DNA of 64,000 nt. Source: Eucalyptus grandis. Taxonomy: Eukaryota; Streptophyta; Magnoliopsida; Myrtales; Myrtaceae. How positions within the stretch are numbered: the stretch's first letter is position 1; every line of letters starts with the position of its first letter. Both the position numbers and the translations under genes were made by a program. Positions 13,430 to 25,974 of this stretch are shown here, one piece after another. The notes below the pieces were generated by a model. It searched no databases. It was given only the letters and a program-made list of their open reading frames with translations, and was not told the origin of the DNA. The stretch lies in contig NC_052614.1 of assembly GCF_016545825.1 (NCBI RefSeq), positions 11,426,559 through 11,490,558 of the forward strand, written 5' to 3'.

Positions 13430-14995
13430 TTAATTCTGAAAAAGGCATCCGGTCGGGTCAAAGGATCCGGCCGGAATATGGGTTTAACCCGACCATAGAG
13501 GTGCGAATCGGTCGGGCCCGGTCCCAGTGTGGCCCTAAATTGATGGGTTCGAACTAATTCAACAAAGCAAGCCCAAATTTCTGATTTCCCTTCAACTGAT
13601 CTAAGCCCAAAACCAAAATCAGCCCACACGCTTAGTCCAGATTCACAAAACTTCCATTCTTCCTTTCTTTCCTATTTCTTTTGTTTTCTTTTTTATTTTC
13701 TATTTTTTGCCTTTTCCATTTTTTACATTTCCTCTTCTCTGCACGTGGTCTTCTTCCTCGCTGAAGCTCCCCTTTTCTACGTTCCCTTCTTCGCGCGACG
13801 TCTGCTTCCACCGAGACCACGCCATCACCGGAGCTTCCTCACGGGCGGACTCAATGAGACTTTACTACACGAACTCACGCCAGAATCTCAGCCGGTCCGA
13901 GGACGTCAACGACCTAACGTCGCCGACCATCACCAAGTCATCTTTGCTGGTTACTTCTCCGGCTAACGTCGGACTCATTCCGGCAACATTAAGCTCACCG
14001 GAAACGTATATAGAAATAAAAACGCCGTAGCAACAAAGCAACCACATATTTGCAAGCCGAGACAAAAAGAAAGGACTGACTACAGCGCTCTCTAACCGCA
14101 GGCTCCTCCGGTGAAGGGTGTGATTCCGGCGAAGGGGTGTGCACACAACGGCGGACTCGAACAATGCGAGATATGCCACCAAAAAAAAAAAAAAAAAAAA
14201 ACGCCGATGTCAGTGTCGAGTCAACAATATTAGAAAAAATCATGCGGATAACGGAGACCTAAGTTACAGTTTTAAGGATTCGAGTTCGGGCATTTTGTCA
14301 AACGGTTGATGTGCGATTCTGAATACCACTTCCAGGTTCGGATTTAACGTCGTTCGTGGCGTAAACCCAGCATGTTAAGCTCCAAATCAACGTTATTGCC
14401 AACAAATCAGTTTGGGTTTTGTACGGTTTGCTCAAAATCTGGTCGGTTTGGTCTCACGTTCTCGAACTTAATAAGCTAGGGAGAAGCGGAGCGTTTCCGG
14501 GTGTTGCCTCGTTCGGGAGCTTGCTGCGACGAACGGCGACGGGTGAGTTGGCTTCCGGAGAAGGTCGAGACGATTCAGAAGAACCACCGACGAAGGGGAG
14601 AAAATCTCTCACTCTCGGTCTCGGTCTCTCTCTCCGGATGAAACCCTTCAAAGAAGTCCCCCTCTCTCACTCGCTCCTCTCTCGCTTTTAAGCACTGCCG
14701 CGCATGGCCTCCTGCCACGCCAGCTGTTGCTGCCGGTCTGCCCCCGACCACGAACTCCGGCGCGACGCTCGCGCGTCTCCTCTGCCTCTGTCCTTGGTCC
14801 TCTCTCTCCTTTCTGCAGAACGCGTGAGAGCGAGAGGGAGAGGAGGAAGGAAATAGGCACGCGGGCCGGGCCGGACCGGGAAAGATCGGAGGAGATGGGC
14901 CTGGCCCAAAAGGGAAAGAGGAAGAAGGCCGGAAAAGAAAGAAGGCCGGGCCGGCCTGACCCCGGCCCGGTCTCTCTCTCTCTTTTATATGAATT
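13430..14995 (-). other. GC-rich non-coding segment next to LTR-like copy 1
   Basis: Base composition rises sharply compared with both flanks. It includes runs of the GGCCGGGCCGG type near 14865-14960, an A21 run at 14181-14201 and no convincing gene. Open frames here are Pro/Arg/Ser-rich and shift between frames. The layout, GC-rich DNA joined to an AT-rich LTR-like block, mirrors 49.6-56.5 kb in the opposite orientation, which suggests both belong to the same kind of element. Confidence 0.4.
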
Positions 14996-16165
14996 TTTTA
15001 ATTAATTTTTAAAATATTCAAAAAAATTCTAACAATTAATACTAATAATGCAAAATTTTCATAATATCTATGTGCCATGCAATTTAATGAAAATTATTTT
15101 GTTTATGGGCTAGATTTTAGTTCTTATTTTTTATGTGATTGAATCTTAAATAAAAAGGGTTAATACCTTGAAAAACCCAAAACTTGTATACTACATGATT
15201 ATGAGTTGTTAGGAATCGCACTTTAATTCAAAAAAAAAAAATAATGCAAGCAAAAAATCTATACAAACATAATAGAACAATAATCATAAAAAAAAAAAAA
15301 TCGGAAGAATATACTAGAAAATTGGTTATTGAAGTTCAATCAAACCAGGACTATGTCTCTAACTAGAGGCACTTGTGAATCCATTAGATTTCAAAAAAGT
15401 TAGTATGTAATGAAAATCTTCTTTCAAGATCAACACACAAAGAGATACTTACTTTTCTTCTAACTTTTTTTTCTATTTCCTTCCGATGCCCATCAATAGC
15501 CGATACATGAGATGTGGCTTTTAACCTAAAAACAAAAAAGAAGAGAAAATACAAAATAGCTCTTAAACAAATTTTGCTTCACCGGTCAATAGGGTTGAGG
15601 CCAACATCATGCCTAAAAACCTTTTATCAAGAATATTGTTCAAGAAATATTAAATTTTCTTGTAAGAGATTTTAGGCTCTGCATTGGCCTGATTGACTTG
15701 CTTGGACTCGAAAAGAAATTGGGAAATCATTAAGCACTTCATCTTATGTTAAATTACTTTATGTGATTTAACAACTCGTGGAGTGAGCTAATGCATGTCA
15801 AGAGTACTAAAAAGATTTGAATATAACAACTTGTCCCAGTCCCCCAATTTGTACTTTAGGGACCAAAAGATATAAGTCACGATTTTATTTTCTGCTTAAT
15901 TCATTGTCTTCATCATCATCATCATCATCATCATCAACAACAAGAAGAAGGATAAAATATTGATGTATAACTCTAAATAATAATGTAATTAATATTAGAT
16001 TTACTTTATTTTCACGCTTTAAATGGTTATGACATATCTATTTATTGAATTGATGAAAATGACCTTAAAAGAACCAATTGATCTGAATCATAAGGCCGTA
16101 TGAGTATACAAGATTGTCCGTATCAATCAAACCAATGCTGTCTTATTCCACCACCTCATGTTATT
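14996..16165. other. AT-rich intergenic DNA with (CAT)n and a MITE fragment
   Basis: A GGTTAATA-type MITE end ('GGTTAATACC..GAAAAACCC') appears at about 15159-15190 without its partner end. (CAT)n spans about 15910-15935. No gene was seen. Confidence 0.45.
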
Positions 16166-16170
16166 TTATT

Positions 16171-16892
16171 TATTAAATTATGATTCAAGTTTAAACGTTT
16201 GCAAAAATGCGATTTGCTGGATTCTTAAAGATGCACAAAAGAGGAAATATAATATAAAATAAAAAGAGAGGATGAAATAAATCGTGGTGGGCCCTTTGGC
16301 GTGAGGAAGAAGTCCACGCGTGAAGCTCGCCGAAACCCTTTTGGATGAAGTCTTCTGCACGTAGATGGAAGGAGGTGGGCCCAGGTCAAAGTTTGACTTG
16401 AGCACGCGTATAAAATAAAGGAAATATTATGCAGGTTTCTTTCCTTAACTTGAAACACGCCACTGAAGCTCTACGTAACGAAGCCGCACATCTAATGATC
16501 ATTGAAGCCGCAAGCCGCAACAAGCTTTGAAGAAATACACGAAGCCGTACGTCCTGATTTTGGTGTACGTAGAGCATTTTGTTTTAAAGCTTGAACGCGC
16601 GGTAATTTTGTGCCGTGAGTTTATTCTCAAGTGAGTTGTTTATTTTTAAACACTTTGGGTTTGAGATTAAATCTAAGTATGGGAAATATTTGAGCGTGTG
16701 AGTGATTGTAAACTCGATACTCCGATTATAGTGGATTATTTGCTGCTGGCTCTTCCCGTAGACGTAGGGACCGATACTTGAACCGAACCACGTAAATTTT
16801 TGGTGTCCTTATTTTTCTCGTTTATATCTCTGGCGATTTCGCGTTGACGTAAATTGCAAGATCCTGTTGTTTCCGTGTATTATATCCCAACA
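16171..16892 (+). repeat. 5' LTR of the copia element
   Basis: The 722-base LTR begins TATTAAATTATG, where the canonical TG end has mutated (the 3' LTR keeps TG), and ends in CA at 16892. Compared with the 3' LTR it lacks a segment of about 45 bases. Confidence 0.92.
16409..16417 (+). promoter_or_regulatory. TATA box of the 5' LTR promoter
   Basis: TATAAAATA lies at the expected internal position of the LTR and is conserved at 21311-21319 in the 3' LTR. It would set the start of the element's transcript (U3/R boundary). Confidence 0.6.
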
Positions 16893-16894
16893 AT

Positions 16895-16910
16895 TGGTAT
16901 TAGAGCTCGG
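16895..16910 (+). other. Primer-binding site, initiator-Met tRNA type
   Basis: TGGTATTAGAGCTCGG begins two bases after the 5' LTR. It resembles the common copia primer site complementary to the 3' end of initiator methionine tRNA, with changes such as C to T at the seventh base. Confidence 0.8.
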
Positions 16911-16983
16911 GGTTGGATTTCTTGATTATGATTTGAAGCTTTTGCTTGTCTGATTATTATCTAGAAATTATGTTATTGTAATT

Positions 16984-17815
16984 ATGTCTGAGAGAAAATC
17001 TGAAATTAAGAAGTTTAACGGGAGCAACAGCTTTGTGTTATGGAGTATTAAGATGTGGACATTATTGACAACACAAGGTTTGGCCAAGGCACTGGATGGT
17101 GAAGATGAGTTGTCGATTATAATAAAAGCTTGGGTAGAGCTAATGGAAAGAGCAAAGACCACAATCCTGTTAAATTTGTCAGATGAGGTCTTAATAGAAG
17201 TTGCTGAGGAGAAGGATGCCGTAACATTATGGGCAAAACTTCAAGCACTCTATGTGAAGAAAGGTTTGAACAATCGCTTGTACATGTTGAAGAAGATGTT
17301 TCAGTTTAGATATATTGAAGGTACGTTTATCAAAACCCACCTAAATGAATTTAATAAACTCATGTTGGATCTAAAGAATGTCGGTAAGATACTTGATGAT
17401 GAAGAGTAGGGCATGATGTTATTAGCCTCTTTACTAGAGTCATGGGAGCACTTTACTGATTCACTGTTACAGGGGTGTACTACAATTACCTTAGAAGATG
17501 TAAAGTTTGCCTTATTCTCTAAGGAGTGGCAGAGAAATTTGCATGATGACAGTCAGGCACAAGGAGTAGCGCAGGCATTGACGATTCGGGGTAGAGAATA
17601 ATATCGAGGGCCTAGTAGCAGTAGAGGTAAAGGCAGATCGAAATTACGCCATAGAAAATCCAAGGGACATGTGAAGTGCTTTGAGTGTCACGATGAGGGG
17701 CACATCAGAAGAGATTGTCCAAAGCGGATGAATAAAGTTGATAGGTAGAATGCTACAAGTAGTGTGGCAAACGTTGCCGAGGAGAGCAATAATGATGCAT
17801 AAGCTGTTTTATGTG
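16984..17815 (+). pseudogene. Copia GAG (nucleocapsid) remnant
   Basis: Translation from the ATG at 16984 gives a UBN2/GAG-type protein, including 'FNGSNSFVLWSIKMWTLL' near the start and 'ALYVKKGLNNRLYMLKKMF' further on. A stop at 17407-17409 interrupts it; the frame continues to 17601 and is stopped again. Downstream, about 17680-17725, a CCHC zinc knuckle C-F-E-C-H-D-E-G-H-I-R-R-D-C (CX2CX4HX4C) is intact. GAG packages the element RNA. The in-frame stops show it cannot make a full product. Confidence 0.9.
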
Positions 17816-17819
17816 TGAC

Positions 17820-19130
17820 TGCTACTTCGTCAGGAGACGAATGGGTGCTGAGTTTGGGGTATTCTTATCATATGACACTTCATAAGAACTGGTTTACTAC
17901 TTACTAGGCTGCAGATGGTGATAGAGTTCTTTTGGGAAATAATGCAATCTGTAAGGCTGTGGGGATAGGGATAATTTGAATTTGGATGCACGATGGGGGT
18001 GATGCACACATTGATAGATGTGAGGCATGTACCGGAGCTCAAGAAGAACCTTATTTCTCTAGGGACACTCGATGACATCGGGTGTAGGTACAACACTGAA
18101 GGTGGCGTAATGAAAATCTCTCGGTGCCATGATAGTGATGAAGGGGAAGAAAGTGGATACTCTCTATCATCTACTAGGAGAGACTGTGATTGGAACCACT
18201 GCAGTTTCATCAGGTGAGTCAGACTCTAACTTGACTCAGTTATGGCATATGCATTTGGGGCATATGAGTGAGGCATGTATGATGATGCTGAGTGAAAGGG
18301 GGTTGTTGAAGGGTCAAAAGACATGAAAGCTGGACTTATGTGAGCACTGCATCTATGAGAAGCAACACCAAGTTAAGTTTACTATAGTTATTCATTTGAC
18401 CAAACGACCAGTTGAATATATTCATTCAGATGTTTGGGGCTCGTCTTCGATTCTTTCGAAAAGAGGTGCCCGATATAAGTTGATTTTTATCGACGATTAT
18501 TCGAGGAAGGTATGGGTTTACTTTCTAAAGCACAAATATGAAGTGTTTGATCGGTTCAAGAAATTTAATGCATTGATTGAGAAGCAGTCGGATAAACAAA
18601 TCAAGTGCCTGAGAATGGATAATGGCATGGAGTTCTGTGGTAAAGATTTTATTGAGTTCAGCGAGAAAGAAGGTATTGTGAGACATTGCACAGTATCTGG
18701 GACACCATAGCAGAATGACATGGCAGAATGGAAGAACATAATTTTGCTTGAGCGAGCTCAATGTATGCTTTCGCTTGCAGGACTTGGCAATGAATTTTGG
18801 GTTGAAGTAGTGAACATGGCATGTTACCTGGTTAATTGATCTCCATCATCTACTATTGAGTGGAAGACTCTTAAGGAAGTATGATCGGGGAAACCTGTTG
18901 ATTATTCCGGATTACGTATATTCGGATGTCCTGCTTATGCTCATGCGAGTGATGATAAGCTTGAGTTGAGGGCGAAGAAGTGCATATTTTTGGGTTATGC
19001 ACATGGGGTGAAAGGCTATCGGCTGTGGTGCACCGATCCCAGATCACCCGATTTTCTAATCAACAGAGATGTGATCTTTGACGAGACTACAATACTTTAA
19101 TGGAGGAGTTTTGAGACACAGCCAGCATAG
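17820..19130 (+). pseudogene. Copia protease and integrase remnant
   Basis: At about 17840-17880 the protease region reads W-V-L-S-L-G-Y-S-Y-H-M-T. The aspartic protease triad normally lies in a D-S-G word here, so the catalytic Asp is replaced. A GAG-pre-integrase zinc motif follows (LWHMHLGHM near 18240, then LCEHC near 18337). The integrase core has HSDVWG (18426), MDNGMEF (about 18616) and the QNDMAEW segment after a stop at 18708-18710, covering the expected D,D,E positions. Further stops and frame changes follow up to 19130. Integrase would insert the cDNA; this copy is not functional. Confidence 0.88.
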
Positions 19131-19329
19131 AAGACATATCATGGTGTCATTAGTGAGGTGAAGCTTCAGGTGGATGCTTTAGAAACCTCGAATGTAACAA
19201 AGGTTGAGACTGCAGATGAAGTCGCAATTCCTGAAGTTGGTGATAGTGAACAACTAGCAAAGCCGCAGCAAACTATAGCCGCAAATAGATAGAGAAGGCA
19301 AATTAAATCACCAGTACGTTATGGTTATA

Positions 19330-20947
19330 TAGATATTGCTTATGCATTGACTGTAGGTGATGAGGTGGAGACATATGAGTCTTCGTCTTACTCTAAAGCG
19401 ATGGCCAGTTCGGAGTCGTCGCAGTGGTTAGGGGCTATGATTGAAGAGATGGAATCACTCCATCGAAATCAGACATGGGAGCTGGTCAAAGTACCCAAGA
19501 GCCAAAAGATCGTCGGAAGTAAATGAATCTTTAAACGGAAAAGAGGGCATTCCCGGTGTTGAGGTAGCGAGGTATAATACGAGACTTGTGGCAAAGGGAT
19601 ATATATAGCGTGAGGGCATTGACTATAATGAGGTGTTCTCTCCTGTGGTAAGACATACTTCTATTCGTGTTTTACTTGCCTTAATTGTTTCGCAAGATCT
19701 CGAGTTAGAGCAGCTAGATGTGAAAACTGCGTTTCTTCACGGTGAGTTGGAGGAGCAGATTTACATGAGGCAACCAGAGGGATTTGCTATTCCAAGTAAG
19801 GAAGATCATGTTTGCTTGTTAAAGAAATCTTTGTATGAGCTGAAACAGTCTCCTAGGCAGTGGTATAAATGTTTTGATGCTTTCATGTCTAATCAAGACT
19901 ATACAAAAAGTCAGATGGATAGCTGCGTTTACTATAGAAGATTGGAGAATGGTTCTTTGATTTATCTACTCTTATGTGTTGATAATATGCTAATAGCAGT
20001 TAAGAATATGTCTGATATTGATGTACTGAAGATGCGGTTAAATGCCGAATTTGAGATGAAAGATTTAGGTGCTGTAAATGAAATTTTAGGTATGAAGATT
20101 TTGCGTGACAGGACTGCAAGGGTTTTACGTCTATCTCAGAAGAAATATATTGAGAAGATTGTGGCACGTCTTAATGTGCAATCAGCAAAATCTGTAAGTA
20201 CACCTTTACTGAAGCACTTTAAACTTTCAGATAATTTATCATCGCAGATTGAGGAGGAGGAGGAGGAGCATATGTTTTATGTTCTTTATTATAGTGTCGT
20301 GGGTAGTATTATGTATGCTATGGTGTGCACTAGTTCTGATATTTCACAAGTTATGAGCGTGGTTAGTCGCTATATGAAACGTCCTGGTAAATCTCATTGG
20401 GAAGCTGTAAAGTAGATTATAAGATATTTGAAGAGGACAACAGACGTAGGTATAGTGTACCGAAGGGACAACAATGGCAATGAGACAACTGGTTTTGTGG
20501 ATTCGGATCACGCCGGTGACTTGGATGATCGTAGGTCTTTAGCAGGGTATGTATTTACGCTAGCGAGTAGTGCAGTTAGTTGGAAAGCATCCTTATAGGA
20601 TCACATTGCCTTGTCTTCGACTGAGGTAGAGTACATGCCACTAACATTTGTAGCGAAGGAGGCAATATGGTTACAAAGTACTCTCGGACCTTGGGTTAGA
20701 ACAGAAAAGTGTGGATATACACTGTGATAACCAATGTGCGATATATTTGGCGTATAATCCAGTTTATCATGAGCGAATGAAGTGTATCAACATCAGGTAC
20801 CACTTCATCCGATATGTCTTAGCTAATGGTAATATTATTGTTAAAAAGATTGCTAAAGTAGATAATCCGGCAGATATGATAACTAAGTCTATTCATTTGG
20901 CGAAACTCAAGCTCTACTTAAATTCTATTGGTGTCCGTGGAGAATGA
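19330..20947 (+). pseudogene. Copia reverse transcriptase / RNase H remnant
   Basis: The longest open piece is 19633-20415 and includes 'LDVKTAFLHGELEEQIYM', a diagnostic copia RT segment. The active-site box reads L-C-V-D-N-M-L-I where Y-V-D-D is expected, so the second catalytic Asp has become Asn (about 19975-19990). A stop at 20413-20415 ends this piece. RNase H signatures follow: DSDHAGD near 20503-20523, SSTEVEY near 20616-20636, and a final frame 20711-20947 with IHCDNQCAIYLAYNPVYHER. The end at 20947 lies about 80 bases before the 3' LTR. Confidence 0.92.
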
Positions 20948-21028
20948 GCGCCCGTCGGAGTGTTGGGAGAGCAGCATGAATGATGAGCACTATAACTTGA
21001 CTTCAAACGTCGAGCCAATGTGGAGAGT

Positions 21029-21794
21029 TGTTAAATTATGATTCGAGTTTAAGCGTTTGCAAAAACATGATTTGCTGGACTCTTGAAGCTGCACAAAAGA
21101 GGAAAATATAAAATAAAATAAAAAGGGAGGAAAATTTCCTCTTTGCTACTGAATCCAGAACGTGGAAGATGAAATAAAATAAATCGTGGTGGGCCCTTTG
21201 GCATGAGGAAGAAGTCCACGCGTGAAGCTCGCCGAAACCCTTTTGGATGAAGTCTTATGCACGTAGATGGAAGGAGGTGGGCCCAGGTCAAAGTTTGACC
21301 TGGGCACACCTATAAAATAAAGGAAATATTATGCAGGTTTCTTTTCTTAACCTGAAACACGCTATTGAAGCTCTATGTAACGAAGCCGCACGTCCAACGA
21401 TCATTGAAGCCGCAAGCCACAAGAAGCTTCGAAGAAATACGCGAAGCCTAGGTCCTGATTTTGGTGTATGTAGAGCGTTTTGTTTTAAAGCTTGAACGTG
21501 CGGTAATTTTGTGCCGTGAGTTTATACCCAAGCGAGCTGTTTATTTATAAAAACTTTAGGTTTGGAGTTAAATTTAGGCGTGAAAAATACTTGAGCGTGT
21601 GAGTGATTGTAAACTCTGATACTCTGATTATAGTGGATTATTTGCTGCTGGCTTTTCCTGTGGACGTAGGTACTGATACTCGGACCGAACCATGTAAATT
21701 TTTGGTGTCCTTATTTTTTTCGTTTATTTCTCTGGCGATTTCGAGTCGACGTAAATTGCAAAATCCTATTGTTTCCGCGTATTATATCCTAACA
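21029..21794 (+). repeat. 3' LTR of the copia element
   Basis: The 766-base LTR begins TGTTAAATTATG and ends CTAACA. It is preceded by a short purine-rich run TGGAGAG, the likely polypurine tract. It is longer than the 5' LTR mainly because of a segment at about 21130-21175 missing from the 5' copy. Confidence 0.92.
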
Positions 21795-21799
21795 TTTTT

Positions 21800-22204
21800 T
21801 TTTGTCTTTATACAAACATCATTTTCTCTCTAAGCTGAATTTTTATGAGGGATTGTTCATAGTAAGTTTGAACCTTGTAAGCAATATTTGCTAATTAACA
21901 TATCTCTCTAGATTGAATTGAAGTCTTACATCATATTACAAAAATGATCGATCTCCAATAAGAACCGGTTAAGATTGAGGTACAGCGAATACAAAATGCC
22001 AAATCTTCTCCAACCTTAGCCCCTTCATTCCCACCTCATTCAAATAATCACATTCAAGATAACATCCAATACCCAAAACCCCAGATGGGTAAATTGTGAT
22101 TATAAAAGAACCCACTTTGCATCTGCTGAATCAGAAAATAGATTTCCAGAAGTTGGGAGTCCAAATCCCTTCACAAAGCTTCTGCAGTTTTTTAGTGCTA
22201 AGAG
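21800..22204. other. 3' flank of the receptor kinase gene
   Basis: This AT-rich DNA between the copia 3' LTR and the stop codon of the kinase gene would contain its 3' untranslated region and polyadenylation signals. No separate gene is seen. Confidence 0.5.
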
Positions 22205-25200
22205 TCAGTAAGTGTTGCACCTGTGAAGGCGACAAGCGCTCGGCGGCATTTCCTCGTGCCTGGGATTTGCGAGGAGGGGGGCAACGTCTAAGTTACGTCG
22301 GGATGTCTGTTCGACAACGTAAAGCCGATCACTACATTTGAGTAGCGCTTGCACTACCTTCTTCATTGGAGGCCTCTTGGAAGGACGCTCCACGGTGCAA
22401 AAGATCCCGAGCTTAAAGACACTGCTTATTTCACCTAGGAACGAGTCGTGGTTGATTTCCTCATCTATTGCATCAGATATCGCCTTGCCATCTAGGATGT
22501 GACGCCACGCCCAATCGACGAGGCACATGTCTTCGTCCCTGCCTTTAGCCTCCCTCCCGGTGGTCAATTCCAAGAGAACAACCCCAAAGCTATAAACATC
22601 GATCTTCTCGTTAACTTTTGTCGTATGAGCATACTCTGTTCATTCAACAGGCAATACAAAACTAAATATTCTTTCTCACTGATACGATATGACGAAGGTG
22701 AGCTTGCATAGCTGAGATGGACTCATGTCAAGTGAATAGACAAACCTGGCGCAAGATAGCCGGCAGATCCGGCAATACCTGACAACGTGACGGCTTCTCC
22801 ATGCTTGGCCAACATTCTTGCGACGCCAAAGTCCGCAATTTTCGCGTTGAACTCAGAGTCTAAGAGAATGTTGCTCGATTTCACGTCTCGGTGGATGATG
22901 GGCGGTGAACAATCATTGTGCATATAGCAAAGTCCTTTAGCTGCTCCACGCGCAATCTGCAACCTTTTGGGCCAATCCAAGATCATATTGTTGGCGACAC
23001 CCGAGACGGGCGACAATCTTTCCTTCTTGTGAAGCCAATAGTCCAAGCTGCGATTTTCCATGTATTCGTACACTAGGAGTTTCGAGTTCTCGCAAGAAAT
23101 ACAGCACGCCAATTTGATAATGTTTATATGCCTTACGTTCCCTAGTATCTCTACTTCTGCCGAGAATTGCTTCTCCAGATTCTGGTCTAACTTTTGGTTA
23201 TCTGAAATCCTTTTCACAGCGACTGTATCACCAGAAGAATTCACCATAATCCTATATACTTTTCCTGATGCGCCACTTCCAATCACATTTTCATCCTTCA
23301 GTTCTGACAGAATATTCCGTTCCGTAAAATTCAATCTTTGAAACGGGGTCAGTTTTGGAGTTGAATCGAACCGGTCCATCTTCTTTCTGGAAGCTCTGAT
23401 AATGAATAGCAGTGCCAACAAAACGAACATTGCCGCAGCGATGGGCAAGACCATGATCATAGCGAAATTGCTACGGGATTGGGAATTGCAGACATTGGGA
23501 GTCATGAATGAATAGGATGAACAGAGGCCGGGGTTGTTCTCTAAACTGTACTCAAACATGGCGTTCTCTAATGCGTCGTTCTCTAACTTAGATGGGACTC
23601 GTCCGCTGAGACTGTTGGAGGACAAATTCAGAAGGGTCAGATTGAGCAGGCCGATTTCAGGAGGAATGGAGCCGCACAGTTGGTTTTCAGACAGGTCCAA
23701 CCGTGTAAGTACCGGTAGGGAACCGAATTTGCTAGGAATGGGTCCAGTTAATTGATTGTGAGAAAGATCCAGAGTGATCAAGGATTTCCATGAAACGATG
23801 TCTGTGGGAAGATTCCCGGAGAGCTTGTTCTGACCGAGCAAAAGCCTCGTCAGAAAAGGAAGCTGAGTCAATTCAGTCGGAACCGTGCCCCTGAGGAGGT
23901 TATTATTAGCAATAAATACCCTCAAGTTCCTCCACGAAGACACCGTGCTCGGAATCTCGCCGAAGAATTTGTTGTTGCTCAGATCGATCCGAGTGAGGTT
24001 TGGGGACAGCTCCTTGGGAAGCTCGCCAGTTAATCCATTACCACTCAAAATCAAAGCGGTCAAGTTCCGCGACATCCAGAGTCCTCCAGGCACATTGCCG
24101 GTGAATCCATTGTCGTTCAAGATCGCTACAGACAAAGTGCTGCAATTTCCAAGTGACTCCGGCAACTCCCCGCTGAGATTGTTGTCCAAAACGGCCACCC
24201 CGAACAGCGTGCCGCCATAGCACAGTTGTTCGGGAAAGGCACCGGTCAAGTTGTTGAAGGCCACTTCGAATCTTCTGAGCGGGGAAAACTTGCCGAAGTC
24301 TGGGGGGATCGTGCCCCGCAAATAGTTGTTGGACAGCCTGACATCAGACAAAGCGGGAAGACTCGCGATACCTTCCGGGATTCCGCCGGACAATTGATTG
24401 AACGCTAAATTCAGGCTGTATAGATTCTTGAGCTTTCCGAAAACTTCAGGTATGTTCCCCATCAAATAATTTTCAGACAGATCGATCACGCTCAGGTTTG
24501 CGGCACTGACTGCCTGAGGGATCGACCCGGACACATTAGTCATGTACAAGTACAACTCGCTCAAGTTCCTCAGAGCAAAAATTCTGCCCGGGATCTCTCC
24601 TGTCAGTGGATTTATCCCCAAATCCAAGTGCTCGAGAGCCTCCATATCGCTGACCGTCTCCGGGATTCTGCCAAACAGGTTTGTCTGCGGCATCGAGAAG
24701 AACCGCAGCTTCTTCAGGGCAGTGAAGTTCTGTGGCAGCTGCGATGGCATGAAATTGTCATTGTACCCGAGGCTCAGTTCTTCAAGATTGGAGAGGCCAA
24801 AAATCTCTTCAGGGTACGTGCCATTGTACTCGGACATGTAAAGGTGAAGGATCCTCAGCCTCCGCAGCCTTGCAATCGACGCTGGGATGTCGAACGAGAA
24901 GCTGTTGCCAGCGAGAATCAGGACCTGAAGATTGGCCATGCGGTCGATATCGGATGGAATAGGACCTTCGAAGTAATTCTGGGACAGGTCAAGGTACATG
25001 AGCTCGGAACAGTAATAGAGAACTGTTGGAAACTCTCCAAGAATATTGTTGTTGGAGAGATCGAGCTTGGTCAGGTTCTTGAGGTCGCAGATGAATGGGG
25101 GGATCGAATAATTTATGTTCAGGCTGACAAGATTGAGCTCGGTGATGGAGCCGTCTTGGCAGGTGATCTCAGGCCATGTGCAGTGGGAGGATGAATTGGA

Positions 25201-25392
25201 GGTGACCCAGTGGTCGAGGGAAGATGGGTCCTGCCAGGACTGCCTCAGCTTCAAGAGGACTTGCTGTTCTTGATCTTGGATTTGAGACTCTGCAGCATGG
25301 GAGAGGAAGCAGAGGAAGACGACACAGGGGATGTAGGAGAAGAAGGGGAAGAAAAAGCGAATGTGAGGAGGTGACGAGGTTAGTCTCGGCAT
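22205..25392 (-). CDS. LRR receptor-like protein kinase, LRR-XI / HSL1-like, two exons
   Basis: A plasma-membrane receptor kinase that should bind an extracellular ligand (LRR-XI relatives bind secreted peptides) and signal by Ser/Thr phosphorylation. Coding exons are 25392-22746 and 22635-22205, with a 110-base intron (22745-22636; GT..AG). Joining them gives 1025 residues, close to the family norm. The first Met precedes a signal peptide (about residues 1-36). Then come the LRR N-cap (CTWPEITC), about 20 LRRs, a transmembrane segment (about 643-665) and the kinase: glycine loop IGSGASGKV from 704, VAVK Lys about 727, HRD Asp about 836 (RD kinase), DFG about 854. The intron splits the Glu codon of the 'APE' motif; exon 2 supplies the C-lobe, including IDVYSFGVVLLELTTG. 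The clade looks closest to Arabidopsis At5g25930, by recollection. No frame breaks are seen. The ligand is unknown. Confidence 0.95.
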
Positions 25393-25620
25393 AATTGAAG
25401 GTTGTCCAGAGCTTTTCTGGTTAAAGAGAGACTCTCCGGTGTCGGAGCTTGAAATCTATCAGCTCAAAACATCAAGCGAAACGCGTCGGTTTGCTTTTGT
25501 TTATTGCTCGGCAGAACCCCCTCCGGTTTTTAACCTTGGACCAAAGTCCTGAAATTTGGACCTAGATGAGTGGGGGGTATTACATGCATCGCATATTTGA
25601 GTCCTCACATTAATGAATTT
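25393..25620 (-). promoter_or_regulatory. Upstream/promoter region of the receptor kinase gene
   Basis: The first 200 bases or so upstream of the start codon can be aligned with the sequence upstream of the truncated inverted copy at 27850-28056, including a shared 'ACCGGAGAGTCTCTC' block about 40 bases before the ATG. This marks the duplicated 5' region. No TATA box was assigned with confidence. Confidence 0.45.
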
Positions 25621-25974
25621 TGAGACCTATATCAGTCCACCCTTTTTCATTTCAGTATAATTAAAGAAAACAAAAGAAAAGAAAGAATAGTTAAAGAACA
25701 ATAACCATACAATGTAAGCTGTCATATCAACGAGAGGTTGCGAACAAATTCCAAAGTTCAGCAAGTATCGTTCGAATTTCCATAACGTCATCCGACATCT
25801 AAATTTCTTAAAGATAAATGAGAAGAAATCATGAGAAACCAGCACCGAGTCCCTTAGAAAAAAAAAACACGAGTATCCATGTAACGATTGCATCGTCATT
25901 AAATTTGACAGTTGCATCACTTGCAAGTAAAGTATGATTTCAAGACCAATGCGGGGTATCATAGAGTGTGCGAA

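Larger units (their letters stand above)
16171..21794 (+). mobile_element. Complete but inactive Ty1/copia LTR retrotransposon (Tork/Tnt1-like)
   Basis: The 5.6-kb element has two LTRs, an initiator-Met-tRNA-type primer site and domains in copia order: GAG, zinc knuckle, protease, integrase, reverse transcriptase, RNase H. Flanking pentanucleotides TTATT (16166-16170) and TTTTT (21795-21799) are a plausible target-site duplication with one change. By hand alignment the LTRs differ at roughly 65-70 of about 720 comparable positions (about 9%), many of them C/T or G/A, so the insertion is old. Stop codons and frameshifts break every domain, and key residues of protease and reverse transcriptase are altered. 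The placement in the Tork/Tnt1 lineage is from overall resemblance only. Confidence 0.93.

Noticed and set aside
14181..14201. A21 run as the tail of a retroposon
   Set aside because: No flanking duplication or A/B boxes could be found beside it.
23534..25194. Plus-strand open frames opposite the receptor kinase
   Set aside because: They are antisense shadows of the intact LRR coding sequence.
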